From assembly GCA_000697335.1 (NCBI GenBank), contig JNEM01009213.1, positions 1 through 41,387 of the forward strand: 41,387 nucleotides of DNA. The letters run 5' to 3'. Below are positions 22,754 to 33,460 of this stretch, piece by piece (the stretch's first letter is position 1; each line of letters starts with the position of its first letter). The notes beneath the pieces were generated by a model. That model made no database searches, was not told the origin of the DNA, and worked only from the letters and a program-made list of their open reading frames with translations. Position numbers and translations under genes: made by a program. This DNA comes from Conidiobolus incongruus B7586. Taxonomy: Eukaryota; Entomophthoromycota; Entomophthoromycetes; Entomophthorales; Conidiobolaceae.

Positions 22754-23809
22754 TTAAACTTTGTCTAGGAACTCTTTGTTGAAATTATCACCAACACTCG
22801 AATCTAATGAATTTCCACCGTGAATAATGTAAGAATAGGAATTGTTAATGGATGTGCTACCATCGCTCGAATCGTCAGCTGAAAGTGCCAAGTTGGCAAG
22901 CCTTAATGATACTTTAACTTTTCTATCGAGAGCTACTTGCCTTGGATTGAGAGCAATATATGTCTTGTAGTGGTATTGCATCATTACACTTACACATTTT
23001 GTTTGGATGGCCCATTTGATTTGGATAAATACTTCAGGATTCACAAACCCTACTCCATTGAAGTAAACCAAACCATATAATATAATTACAAAGATATGAC
23101 ATATAATAAGATACCAAATACCACCATCTAATCCAATTTCGTTCATAAATCTCTCAGGTTTAGACCGCCAGCAAGGTAAAGGAGCTTTTGACACAAATTT
23201 AGTAGCTTTGACCCTGCGACGAATAAGAGCAAGAGTCATTGGAAAAGCGACCAAATGAGTGAATATATCCACCCACAATACGGTTGCAAACACTTCTGGA
23301 GGGAATGCTACAAGGCAAAAAGTAGCTACTCCAACCATGGACTGCATATAAAAGACTAAAATAACAGCAATTGCAGTTTTGCCAACTGTAATAAACAATC
23401 CATAGAACAGAATATTAAACCACTTAGTCAGTTTTTGATGCCTCGTAGTCTCTTCCCTAATAATACAATGAAACTTATAAGCAACTTGAGCATCCATTAA
23501 AATAATACCAATAAAATAGGCTACATAATTGAAATAACCCTTAAAGTAGCAATCTGTGACCCAAAAATAATCCGATACACGACACAGGTGACAGCCTACA
23601 GCACAAGCTGTCTGTAACAGATGCAATTTATGTACCCAGTGCCTTGGTTCCTTGAAGTACATCTTCAATGCGTTAATCCAGCAGTTAGCATGAACAATGA
23701 AAGTCGCTGAAAACGCGATCATAGCCATATTGAGCATCAAATACCACCCCTGTTCAATTTCGAGAGGGATTAGAGTTTGAGGACCTTGACTTACTAATCT
23801 AATAGTCAT
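22754..23809 (-). CDS. Multi-pass (7TM-like) membrane protein B, intact copy
   Basis: A single exon of 351 residues; family not recognised. The hydrophobic segments lie roughly at 21-42, 66-84, 91-112, 130-155, 159-180, 181-197 and 230-255, so six or seven spans. The N-terminus is short with no signal peptide. Basic residues (RRR at 197-199, then KATKFVSK) follow the sixth span, as on a cytoplasmic loop. The soluble C-terminal tail (about 277-351) is Ser/Asn/Asp-rich and ends in FLDKV. This layout resembles a G-protein-coupled or rhodopsin-type receptor, but I see none of the diagnostic motifs and no retinal-binding lysine signature, so receptor function is only a guess. Residues 1-276 equal those of gene A once A's missing base is allowed for. 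The gene points toward A, with the stop codons 2.5 kb apart. Confidence 0.85.
   Translation of the reverse strand: MTIRLVSQGPQTLIPLEIEQGWYLMLNMAMIAFSATFIVHANCWINALKMYFKEPRHWVHKLHLLQTACAVGCHLCRVSDYFWVTDCYFKGYFNYVAYFIGIILMDAQVAYKFHCIIREETTRHQKLTKWFNILFYGLFITVGKTAIAVILVFYMQSMVGVATFCLVAFPPEVFATVLWVDIFTHLVAFPMTLALIRRRVKATKFVSKAPLPCWRSKPERFMNEIGLDGGIWYLIICHIFVIILYGLVYFNGVGFVNPEVFIQIKWAIQTKCVSVMMQYHYKTYIALNPRQVALDRKVKVSLRLANLALSADDSSDGSTSINNSYSYIIHGGNSLDSSVGDNFNKEFLDKV
22981..23809 (-). repeat. Right arm of an 829-bp coding inverted repeat
   Basis: Partner of 19174-20001. Sequence upstream of the ATG differs at once from the other arm, and downstream identity ends at 22980. Confidence 0.95.
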
Positions 23810-23861
23810 ATTTTCTCAACTTTAACACCTCAAAAAAATCTTTAATAAGATACTAGTCTTG

Positions 23862-23871
23862 TATTTATATA
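23862..23871 (-). promoter_or_regulatory. TATA box of 7TM-like gene B
   Basis: TATATAAATA on the minus strand, 53-62 bp before the ATG at 23809. Confidence 0.55.
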
Positions 23872-26092
23872 AGTTTTTGAAATCGAAGATTTTATCACAA
23901 ATCACGATGTTAACAGGTACCTTCAAATTCTATTTCATAAAAATTTGCCCCTAGTTCATAATTAGTCAAATTAGTTTGTTAATGGTTTATTATTTGTTAT
24001 TTGTTATTTAGAATTGAATAATAATAATTAATAGTTTAGTATCAAATAAATATAAATTGTTTAATAAGAAACTTTGTATATCATTTGAAAAATATTTGTT
24101 ATATTACTATTTTTTATACTTAATAGAATTTATCAAATTAATATTATACCATTAATGGGTGTTAGTATTTGGATTTATCAAGTCTGAATTCAAAAGGGGG
24201 TACATATCAGACATTAATTAATAATAATTTAAATGTTATAAGCTATTATTAACCTCTTAAAATTATTTAATAAATATATTTTTGATTTTAAATCACTATT
24301 ATTACATATAAATATTAATACCCTATATTTTAAATTTATATCAACGAATTACAAAGTGCTAACAATTGTATTCATATTTGATATCTTACTATTAAATCTA
24401 AAAAAGTCTCAAATTATATAATATTCTAGTACTCTAAATTAAATATTGCAGCTCTCCTTACCGATCATTTATGGATAATAGGTGATATCATTAATTGTTT
24501 GCCTCTAAACATAGAACTTGAAAAAGTTAGTGTTAAATAAAAAATTAAAAAATTATTAGAACTTTCAATAAACTAATGAAATAAATTTATTATTTCTAAT
24601 ACATATATAATTGTAATTTTTAAAAGAATTAATATTTGATCAAAGTATTTAAATTGAATATATTGAAAATGTTCAAATAACATTTTTATCTCCCTAAAAT
24701 TAAAAGATTTGTGCATTATTTATTAATAAATAATGCACAAATAAAATTATAATCACAAATATATCTATGAACTAATTAACTTTGATCATTGTAAGCTTTT
24801 GAATCCATATAATTCTCTGCTTTTAATTACTGCAATATTATTAATTTTGGATTTATAATCTACAGAAATTAATATTGTGATTATTTAATTGATATAAATA
24901 ATTATATGATGTTATACATTACAAAATATTAATAAACATCATCAGATCATAATATTCGAGTGGCTGAGCAAATACTCTGAGACTAATTATATATAAAATA
25001 TTAGAAAAAGTACGAATAAAATATGAATGATGAAAATATTTTTTGAAATTATAAAGACCTATTTTATGATTTAAATAATATTTTTCTTTGGATATTGGGA
25101 TAATTAATTTATTTTAATTTATATGAAATAAATTAATTCTTTATTATACATTCAATGTTCTTTTAAATATATAAATACCGTTGTTGCTATTCCAAAAGAA
25201 ATAAAATCTGAAATTAATTAAATGATCTGACACTAGTAAAATTTTAAAACTATTTATTAATCACTTCATAAAAAAATTTAAAATAAATATCCTTATTAGT
25301 CTTTAAGGTATATTAAAATTATAATATTGAAATTAAATTTATTTTTAAATTTGTTCAAATATTGATATAATGCAGTTTGAAAATGTTAATCAATTTTGAT
25401 TCAAACTATTAATAAAAAAATATTAATTATATGACTATTATTCAATATTTAGTTCCAAATTTGTTTTAAAGAATTAATATTATTGAAAAATTTATAGTTC
25501 TTTAGAGCAACAAATAGGTATAATATATTTCTTGATTAATTGATAGTTGATTATAAAGATTTAAACTGTATAATATATATATATATATAATTTTTTTAAA
25601 AACTCTCTTGTAAATCAAATTATAATGATTAATAATTATACAATGATTCTAAATATGTTGATATTGAGTGATTTACTATAATATAACTTAAAGAGATAAA
25701 TAGTTCATCCAAAACTTTTTAAAAATAATAATTTTTAATTTTTGAACTTAACAGGAAGTGTCTTAATTATTTAATTTTTATATTCTAACCAAAAACCTAC
25801 ACAAACCATGATATTATTGATTATTAGATTATTAAAGCATTAACCTTAAAGTATCAATTATATCCTTTATGCTGCTCAAAAAATAATTAGCCAGATACTA
25901 TGATAATTTAATGAGTAAATACTTGCCAAGACATGAGTAATTCAGGTCATACTCAATTGATAATATATAATATATAATACTTTTATCTTCATAACAGTTT
26001 AATAAATGTATGAAAATATGAATTAAATTTTAAATTTTATCAATATATATTTGAAAGAGTTTAAATTATACATATAATGATTACATAATTTT
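23872..26092. other. AT-rich intergenic DNA
   Basis: No gene seen. It contains a perfect 36-bp palindrome (24707-24742) and an (AT)n run near 25573-25589. Confidence 0.5.
24707..24742. repeat. Perfect 36-bp palindrome centred on TTAA
   Basis: Each half is ATTTGTGCATTATTTATT, read inward from both ends with no spacer. The GTGCAT element makes it more than simple AT symmetry. Confidence 0.95.
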
Positions 26093-27020
26093 TCATTCAG
26101 GAGGAGGATGTAGAGCAGAGTAATATCCATTTCTACATTTGTAATATAAATTCTTAACACCTTCTATATACCGTTCATGAACTTGAGCTACAAATTAATC
26201 AGAGGGATTACCATTCTGTTCAAAATGCACAGGGTTTCCAACTACAAAATAAATCAATAGTTATAAAGTCAAATGTCAGTTAATTTGGTAACATTATCCA
26301 CTATCGTTATGCTATAAGTATAAGTAAAAGGACCCCAACTCTTGATTAAAAATCCTCTAACATAAAAAACTATAATTCCAACTCCAAATCTTTCAAAAAA
26401 TACTTTTTGAATTGGGTGTAAAAAGTGTTTGGCAGTTTGAGATAATGTCTATGTGTTTAATTCGCCAAATCCTATCGCAAGTACTAATTAAGCTCAATAC
26501 ATTATTTAGTTAGATGATTATAATATCATTGAATTATTATATTCTGATTGAATTGCAAGTTTAATGTACCCCAACCAATGCTTCACTAATTTTTTCTCCA
26601 GTATGCAAAGTTTCAGCTCCTCCACCTACTATCCCAAACCAATATCTATAGCTAGTGGAAACCAGAAGTTAAAGCTCACATTTAATAATGTAATTTCAAT
26701 ATCAAGATATATTTTTTGAAATTCGGAATTCACACCACCAAGGGTACTTTGAGGTCCTTCAGCAATCAATCCAAATATACATTTCTTAGTGGGATCAAGC
26801 TGAGCATCATGTACCAAATCCATGTTCAAATTATTCCTTATATATTGAAATAGTGGAAGTTTATAGGTCCAAGAAATTTCATAACCTCAAATTTAATTTA
26901 AATGTGTCCAGTAAACATGTAGGAAATTTGGTAGCATTCATATCCAATTCATGGGGAATAGTACAAGGAATAGGGTGGTGAATACACTTTCAAATAGGAA
27001 TAAATTTATTCAAAGTGAAC
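26093..27020 (-). pseudogene. Dead DGAT2 paralogue
   Basis: The minus strand follows the DGAT2 order of the gene 1.3 kb upstream. Near 26960-26920 is a membrane-segment remnant (TTLFLVLFPMNWI), near 26860-26790 RNNLNMDLVHDAQLDPTKK (matching RKYFNVQLVREQELDPSKN), near 26630-26600 IVGGGAETLHTGEKI, near 26370-26310 GRGF-like VRGFLIKSWGPF and near 26240-26093 VGNPVHFEQNGNP with the H-x-x-Y helix of exon 3. The HPHG motif is destroyed, reading LIAEG. Part of the region between the LGMGFCSVSK block and GGGAE is missing, and there are several in-frame stops. The old exon order is still visible. It is a tandem duplicate of the 28.3-29.4 kb gene that has decayed. The upper boundary is approximate. Confidence 0.85.
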
Positions 27021-28344
27021 TTGAAAATTTTATTAATTTCCGATTTTTATCATCAATATTCAATTTATTTATTTTTTAAAAAAATGAAATTAAAAAATAA
27101 AAGGACTGAAAAATTTTACTTCATTTGTTGTTTTATATGCCAAAATTTTAATAATTAAACTTGATTATAATAATAAAAGTTAATAAAGGGTTATCATATC
27201 AATGTACTTAACTAATCAAGTCTATTTACACTAAATACTAGCCAAATCAATCATGTGTAAATATCCTTAATATAATAAGGTCAATAATATTTGAAGCATT
27301 TAGATATTTTCTTTTGGAATATAGGCAAATTATAAAACCTTATAAAATATATTATTACAATAAAATGGGAAGATGTGGTCGAATTGATTTCATAATTATA
27401 TAATTAAGTATTCCCAATAGTGAAATTGAAGTTAAATTTAAGGAAAGTTTTACTATTAAAATATTTGGTTATGATGTAAATTTAAAAAAGAACAAATATT
27501 ATTATCTTTAAAAAAGTTAGTCACAGAAATTGTAATTTAGTTTGAAGATATATGAAAATAAATTTAAATTATGATTTAAGTAAAATATTTTGAATAAACG
27601 AATCAAAAACACCAGATTCAAAAATAACTATTTAGCATTTCAATAATGTGTAAATAAAATTATAATATACTTATTATTTTGAAAATAAGGTTACCAATAT
27701 TTTTCCAGTTCATATCTTGTATTAATAGAATTTTATCCAACATTTTACAATATATCCAATATTTCAAGGAGATTATTAGTTTGATTAAAAAATTGGGATT
27801 TTTAGATAAACTAAAATGGAATAGTATAGAGTTTATAATATATAATGCATAAAGAATATTACATAGGCTTAGCATCTACAATAATTATTTTATATAATTG
27901 AAGGAATTTTTCAATATTAGTTAGAAAATGTATTTAAAAGTTTTATTTATAATCTTAAATATTTTGTATTTTTAATTTTATCATAATATATTTGATGTGT
28001 ATATAATAAAAATATTTTATACTTGCACTCAAAACTGTAATTTTTTATAAAGTGATATAATTTCTATCATAAATTTGTTACAAAATTATTGCTACTAATT
28101 AGTAGATTAATAAATTATATTATGATAATTTATGACCCAATTTGAAAGATGGTATTATCACAAATATAGCAATATATATTTCAAAATTCCTCACCAAAAA
28201 TCAGCGTACGTTGTAAATTACTGTATTTCTATATATATACAATTAATAAGTTCAAAAGAATTACATTTATAGATACTCTTAAATTCTTTAATTAAAGATA
28301 ATATCAAAAAAAGTAATTTGTTTTCATAATTAACATTGTAAAAC
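27021..28344. other. AT-rich intergenic DNA
   Basis: Lies between the dead DGAT2 and the intact one. No gene is seen, and the short open frame near 27660-27875 has no recognisable content. Confidence 0.5.
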
Positions 28345-29433
28345 TTATAAAAATCTCAATTCAGGAATCGGCAAAGGTCCAACATGGTATTTCTCTTTAT
28401 ACTTATCGTAAATCGCTTTCAAACCATCGCAATACTTTTTATGAACTTGGATCACTTCTTCGTTTGAAGGATTGGTATTTTTCTTCACAGAAACTGGTGC
28501 ACCAACTAAAGTATGTTAATTAGCAATTCAGTATATTTTAGATATAAATACTTACCAACTACTGTGATTTGTTTGTTATATGGGAACATTCCCCAACTAC
28601 CTTCTTTAAATCCTCTACCATAGAAAAGTGGAAGTCGGAAACCTCCTAGTTTGCATAACTTTTGAAATGTATCATAGTAGTAATTACCAGTTGGGATCCA
28701 TGCTTTGTAAGCACTGGTTTCACCGAAGCAATAAACAGGGACAAGTTCAGCCCTATTCATATAAGTACAGGTTAGAATATTGTAAAATTAAAATGATTTA
28801 TATTTACCCAGTTTCAATAGCTACTTTGATAAAGCCATATCTCTTTTCCAGTACTAAATCGGCTATGTGGTCTTGAGCATATAACGATTCCGCACCACCT
28901 CCAGGAACCAAGAGGCAACTACTTCCAGGGCCACGTGTGAGTATGTGCTTGATCGACGGTTTAGACACCGAGCAAAAGCCCATACCTAGGGCTATTTCAC
29001 GATGAATAGGAATCATGAAGTTAGCATTTAAAGTAAGAATAGTAACATCAATTCCTGGAAACATTTCAGCAAACTTTGGATTTGTAGACCTGAAAGTAGC
29101 ATGACAGCCATAACCCCATATACCGTGAGGGTGATAACCAAATAAATAATTTTTAGAAGGATCGAGTTCTTGTTCTCGAACTAATTGAACATTGAAATAC
29201 TTTCTAAGGCTCTTGTGCCAAAAACTGTCAAATAACCAAGATATGCGACGTCCTCCTCGTTCATGAATATCGTCGAAATATATGTATATCATGTATGGAA
29301 TGAGCCATATATAGTTTTTAGGGTATAACATTAGTATTATCAACAAGATACTTGTGAATAGAACGAGGACTGGAAGTCCTCCTGCAACAAACATAGTAAA
29401 TTTTTCATTGAACTGGTTTTTATATGAGTTCAT
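28345..29433 (-). CDS. DGAT2: DGAT2-family diacylglycerol acyltransferase, copy 2
   Basis: Same role and architecture as the DGAT2 at 3578-4665. The exons are 29433-28808, 28752-28556 and 28505-28345. Their lengths (626, 197 and 161 nt) and both intron phases equal those of copy 1 exactly, giving 327 residues. The introns are 55 and 50 nt. The membrane hairpin lies at about residues 15-52, HPHG at 101-104, PGGGAES at 177-183 and RYGFIK at 198-203. It is followed by VPVYCFGE, FYGRGFKEGSWGMFPY and VVGAPVSV. The YFP position reads YFN. The protein has diverged strongly from copy 1 outside the motifs, so this is an old duplication with possibly different acyl acceptor or acyl-CoA preference. A decayed third copy lies 1.3 kb downstream on the same strand. 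Confidence 0.93.
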
Positions 29434-29493
29434 TTTTATATTGAATCAATTAATAGAAAACAAGATTTCAGTCCCTTCAAACCCCACTCAGTT

Positions 29494-29501
29494 TATTTAT
29501 A
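29494..29501 (-). promoter_or_regulatory. TATA box of DGAT2 copy 2
   Basis: TATAAATA on the minus strand, 61-68 bp before the ATG at 29433. Confidence 0.5.
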
Positions 29502-32500
29502 CTAAATTATTGTTTCAAGTTTCAATATAATTGTTAATTTCCATAACTATCAGTCGCAAATTAGGACATAAATTCATGCTTTTCACATGAAAATAAATCA
29601 TATATATATATTGATTATACGATTTCAAAGGTTTAATAATACAAAATAAAATTTGAATAATTTTAAGAATTTTATAATAGTAAAGATCTATAAAATAATA
29701 ATTCAAAACAAAATAGGCAACAGGGAATATCAAGTTAAATTTATCTATCCATTATAATTATTTTTAATTTTGTTAATTTCCGTGTATAATTTTTGATTAA
29801 AAATTTTGTATTGAATTTTATCCACAAATAGAATAATTTAATAAGGTACTAATAAAATAAAATTATAATAAATAATATTTTACATATTATAAAAACGGTT
29901 TTATATTAATTAATAATTTGATTATATATAAGTATAACAAATCAAGTTTTAAAGTCCAACACACAGTAAATATTCAATTGAAAAATCAAATTATTTATTC
30001 CAATTTTCACAATAACAGTTTAATCAATTTCAAATTGAGATATTTTAGTGAAATATCATTACCATTGTAATATATCCGATAAATTACAATATTTATAAAA
30101 TAATATTACCTAAAAAAGAGTATTAAATTTATGTATAAAATAAATTGATAACTAAATCACTTTAATAACATCATAATTTATCATTTTCAAATCGTAGTCT
30201 ATTACTAAATCTAACTTGAATAAATTTTTTCATGTTTAATTAAATATAGCAATTCATGGAATAAATTTTATAATAAATTGGCTCAACTTTTTTTCATAAT
30301 AAAGTAAAAATAAAATAGATAGCTTTAATTATCTTGAATCAATTATAAATAGTATTATTGCTTGATATTAAATTTTTATGCAGTAATTTATTAATTAACC
30401 CATGAATATATAATAAGCTTCCATTTTGGTATATTATTATTTTTTTCACAGTATGATTTATAAACCCTGGTTCATTATATAGAATTGATATTTACTAAAA
30501 TTAAAAAATAAAACCTGTATTTGGGATACTCAAAAAACATATATGCTGTTCTATATAATTTATTTTTATAATATTTGGTTAGGTTTTTCAATTTGAAAAT
30601 ATTAAATAAAAATATACTCCTTTCATCAATGTTAATAGATTATGTAATATTGATAAAGTTTATGTTCATATATATTGAAGATTGGATAATTTTCATAATT
30701 ATTAACCGATATCAATTTCTTTGACGATATTAATTTAATGACTTTGGTATATTATTCTTTTCAAGAACTTTCATAATTATATATTTACTGCTTTAATCAA
30801 TCAATAACTTTATTAATCAAAGTTGTTTCAAAGATATTATAGTATTGTATTAAATAGTAATGAATAGTATAGCAATTAGTTATAATCATTATTTATATAA
30901 ATAGTTTTTTAAGGAATTTCAATCAAAACTTATATAACTAAAAACAGTGAAATTTGAAATTTTAATAGAATTCAACAAACAAATTCTATTAAAAATATTA
31001 TACCATTAATTATAATAAATATCAATTATTGAGAAAAATTTATAGATGGTAATTGGTTTAAAAATGCTTCAAAGTATTTAATTGAAAATTAATTAATTGA
31101 CTCAAAGCTGAAAGATCCTTATAAAAGACTTTCTTATTTGACTTAAATATATAATCAACCAATAAAATGATATTAAAATCAAGAGATTCATAATAACAAA
31201 TATATATACCTTAGTGAAAGATGTAACAAAATTTTAATATTTTAATATTTATTTAATATTAATTTTATTAAAAGATAATTAGTAATTTTTTAAAAAATTG
31301 GGAATAAATGTATTGTATATTTTATATTTTTTTCTTCTATCAATTTGATCCTCAATTATAGTTAATATAAATTATTATTATTATTATTATCGTCCTATTA
31401 CAATTAAAAAACTATTGAAGATAGTTGAATCATTGATCATAGTAATTTATTTATTAATAAATAAATGCTTGGGTTAATAGGTGATAACCATTATAGAGAA
31501 TATTATAAAAAAAACTATTTAAAATCAAATTTTATTTTTAAGTGTAAATATTTACAATATAGTACTCCATCAACTACTTTCAACAAAAGTAAAATATAAT
31601 AGTAGAACATATTATAGATTTAAAACTATTACTATTATTAATTGATGTGAGAAATATAGAAATAAAAACTTAGATCAAATAAAATAATAACCCTATACCT
31701 ACAACTAAAATTTTAATAATTTTCCTTAATAAACATGATATAAATTTGTTGCCCTAACCTCAATTTCCACGAGAGATAAATCCCTGCGATTATGATTATT
31801 TCAATAAGTTTAAAAATTTTATTCAAATAAAGGAATCTGATCTCATTTTAACTCGTCATTTAATAATAATTGGTATGTTTTTGAAAATTAACTCTAAAAA
31901 CTATTAAAATGGGTTAAGCAATTACTATTAGTATAAAATTATAATATTGAAAAAGAAGAAAGATATTAATTATTATATTAATATTATTTTTATTATATTA
32001 TTTTATATTTTATTATAATAAAAATTTAAAATTATTGAACTAAATTTTTTTAAAATACTATGTGTTATTAATACTATTATTAATATAATTAGGAATCAAT
32101 ATTTTGTATTCTATTATTAAATTAAAAATGAAAAATTTATTGTTTAAAGATCTGGTACTTGTATAAATTCACACAATATAGAAATTTTATAAAATATTAT
32201 ATATATATATATATATACCATGAAGAAAAAAATATTAACTTATTATATTAGGGAATTATATGAAAAAAATCTATACACATTAATTATATCTATCTATTGT
32301 AAATTATGGTTATATAATATAATTGATTTTTTAATATGCTCAATGACTTTATAATAATCATTATAAAATGAAAAATTAAATAATATTGTAAAAAATAAAA
32401 AAATTTTAGATAAATTAATAAAATATTATATTTCATATATATTTAAGTAATTTAAATATTCCAATTTTTAAACAAATTACAGTTAGTTAACTAATAAAAA

Positions 32501-32629
32501 AACTTTGATATTATATAATTTTATATAGTTTTATGATTTATTAAAGTTTATTATAATTGAAATCTTAAATATCTTTATTTAATATAAATTGAATAAAATT
32601 TAATAAAATAATAATTATGTTATAAATTA
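29502..32629. other. AT-rich gene-free stretch
   Basis: About 3 kb without a recognisable gene. It holds a 13-bp-stem hairpin (30960-30994), a 22-bp palindrome ATTTATTTATTAATAAATAAAT at about 31446-31467 and an (AT)n run near 32199-32217. Confidence 0.5.
30960..30994. repeat. Inverted repeat, 13-bp arms
   Basis: TTTTAATAGAATT and its exact reverse complement, separated by 9 nt. No neighbouring gene explains it. Confidence 0.85.
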
Positions 32630-33397
32630 TTAAATGTTTTCTAAAATCCATTTTTTGAGCGCTGAAACTCTAGCATAAACACCAGGTAATTTAGGTCTAG
32701 CACAGCCAATACCATAGCTGGTAATACCTACTACGACTTGTTTACCATCTTTCATAATAAATAAAGGACCTCCTGAATCACCTTGGCAAGTGTCCTTTTG
32801 ACCTTCGGGATAACCAGCACAGATTTGAGTCTCAGTATTGGTCATATTGAGATGAGCGGCAAGGTAATCTTTTTGACAGGTTTCAAAGTTATAGACAGGG
32901 AGCTTAACTTCTTGTAAGATAGTGGTAGCAGGACCAGATCCAGTGGAACCCCAACCAATAGCAGTTAATAAAGTGTCATCCTTGTTACCATAGGTACCAT
33001 CGTCCAATTCGACATCGGTACGCTCACCAGCGGGAGCATCAATCTTCCAAATGGCAACATCGTAACCACTTGAAGTACCCTTGTAACTGGGGTGCTTCAA
33101 TTTTGATACAACTTTGTAAGTTTTACCTTCCTCTTCCTCGTCTGTTTTTGAAAGATCGTGGCGATGTACTTTGACAGTGCTGACTTCTACGGGATCAGCT
33201 GAACAATGGGCAGCGGTAATGACTGTGTTTCCATTCCAAAGTGTACCGCCACAATCATGCTTTCCATTACGTTGAATTGATACAAAGGCGGGGTACTTGA
33301 AAGGAGGGTTAACATTGTAACCACCAACAATTCTTGGGGGTGGTACTACTAATCCAGTGCTGGGGTCGACAATTTGGTTAGCAACAGACAAAGACAT
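32630..33397 (-). CDS. Trypsin-like serine protease (S1A), copy 1
   Basis: Cleaves after Lys/Arg. A single exon of 255 residues. The activation site PPPR-IVGG is at 22/23, the triad is H64 (TAAHC), D113 (DVAIW) and S208 (GDSGGP), and the S1 pocket is D202, G229 and G239 (chymotrypsin 189, 216 and 226), so the specificity is trypsin type. Three disulfides are visible: C49-C65, C174-C193 and C204-C232. The 22-residue N-terminus before IVGG is polar and Pro-rich with no hydrophobic signal peptide. A TATAAATA box 56-63 bp before the ATG leaves little room for an upstream exon. Disulfides and a zymogen site imply an oxidising, probably extracellular setting, so the missing leader is odd. Secreted trypsins in fungi are often linked to arthropod or plant attack. 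It is followed at 4.35 kb by a paralogue about 85% identical. Confidence 0.95.
   Translation of the reverse strand: MSLSVANQIVDPSTGLVVPPPRIVGGYNVNPPFKYPAFVSIQRNGKHDCGGTLWNGNTVITAAHCSADPVEVSTVKVHRHDLSKTDEEEEGKTYKVVSKLKHPSYKGTSSGYDVAIWKIDAPAGERTDVELDDGTYGNKDDTLLTAIGWGSTGSGPATTILQEVKLPVYNFETCQKDYLAAHLNMTNTETQICAGYPEGQKDTCQGDSGGPLFIMKDGKQVVVGITSYGIGCARPKLPGVYARVSALKKWILENI
32907..33016 (-). repeat. 110-bp patch identical to the second trypsin gene
   Basis: Every base equals 38027-38136, silent sites included, whereas silent and replacement differences are frequent on both sides. It covers residues about 128-164, and the proteins are identical from 126 to 178. Confidence 0.9.
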
Positions 33398-33452
33398 GAT
33401 GAATATTATTAATTTGAATTTTTAATTCTTAATCCACGCTTCTAAATCCATA

Positions 33453-33460
33453 TATTTATA
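33453..33460 (-). promoter_or_regulatory. TATA box of trypsin copy 1
   Basis: TATAAATA on the minus strand, 56-63 bp before the ATG. Confidence 0.55.

Noticed and set aside
19174-23809. Inverted arms as terminal inverted repeats of a transposon
   Set aside because: The arms are the coding sequences themselves, the interior holds no transposase, and no target-site duplication is seen.
27660-27875. 71-codon minus-strand open frame
   Set aside because: AT-driven Ile/Leu/Phe composition, no similarity, no promoter.
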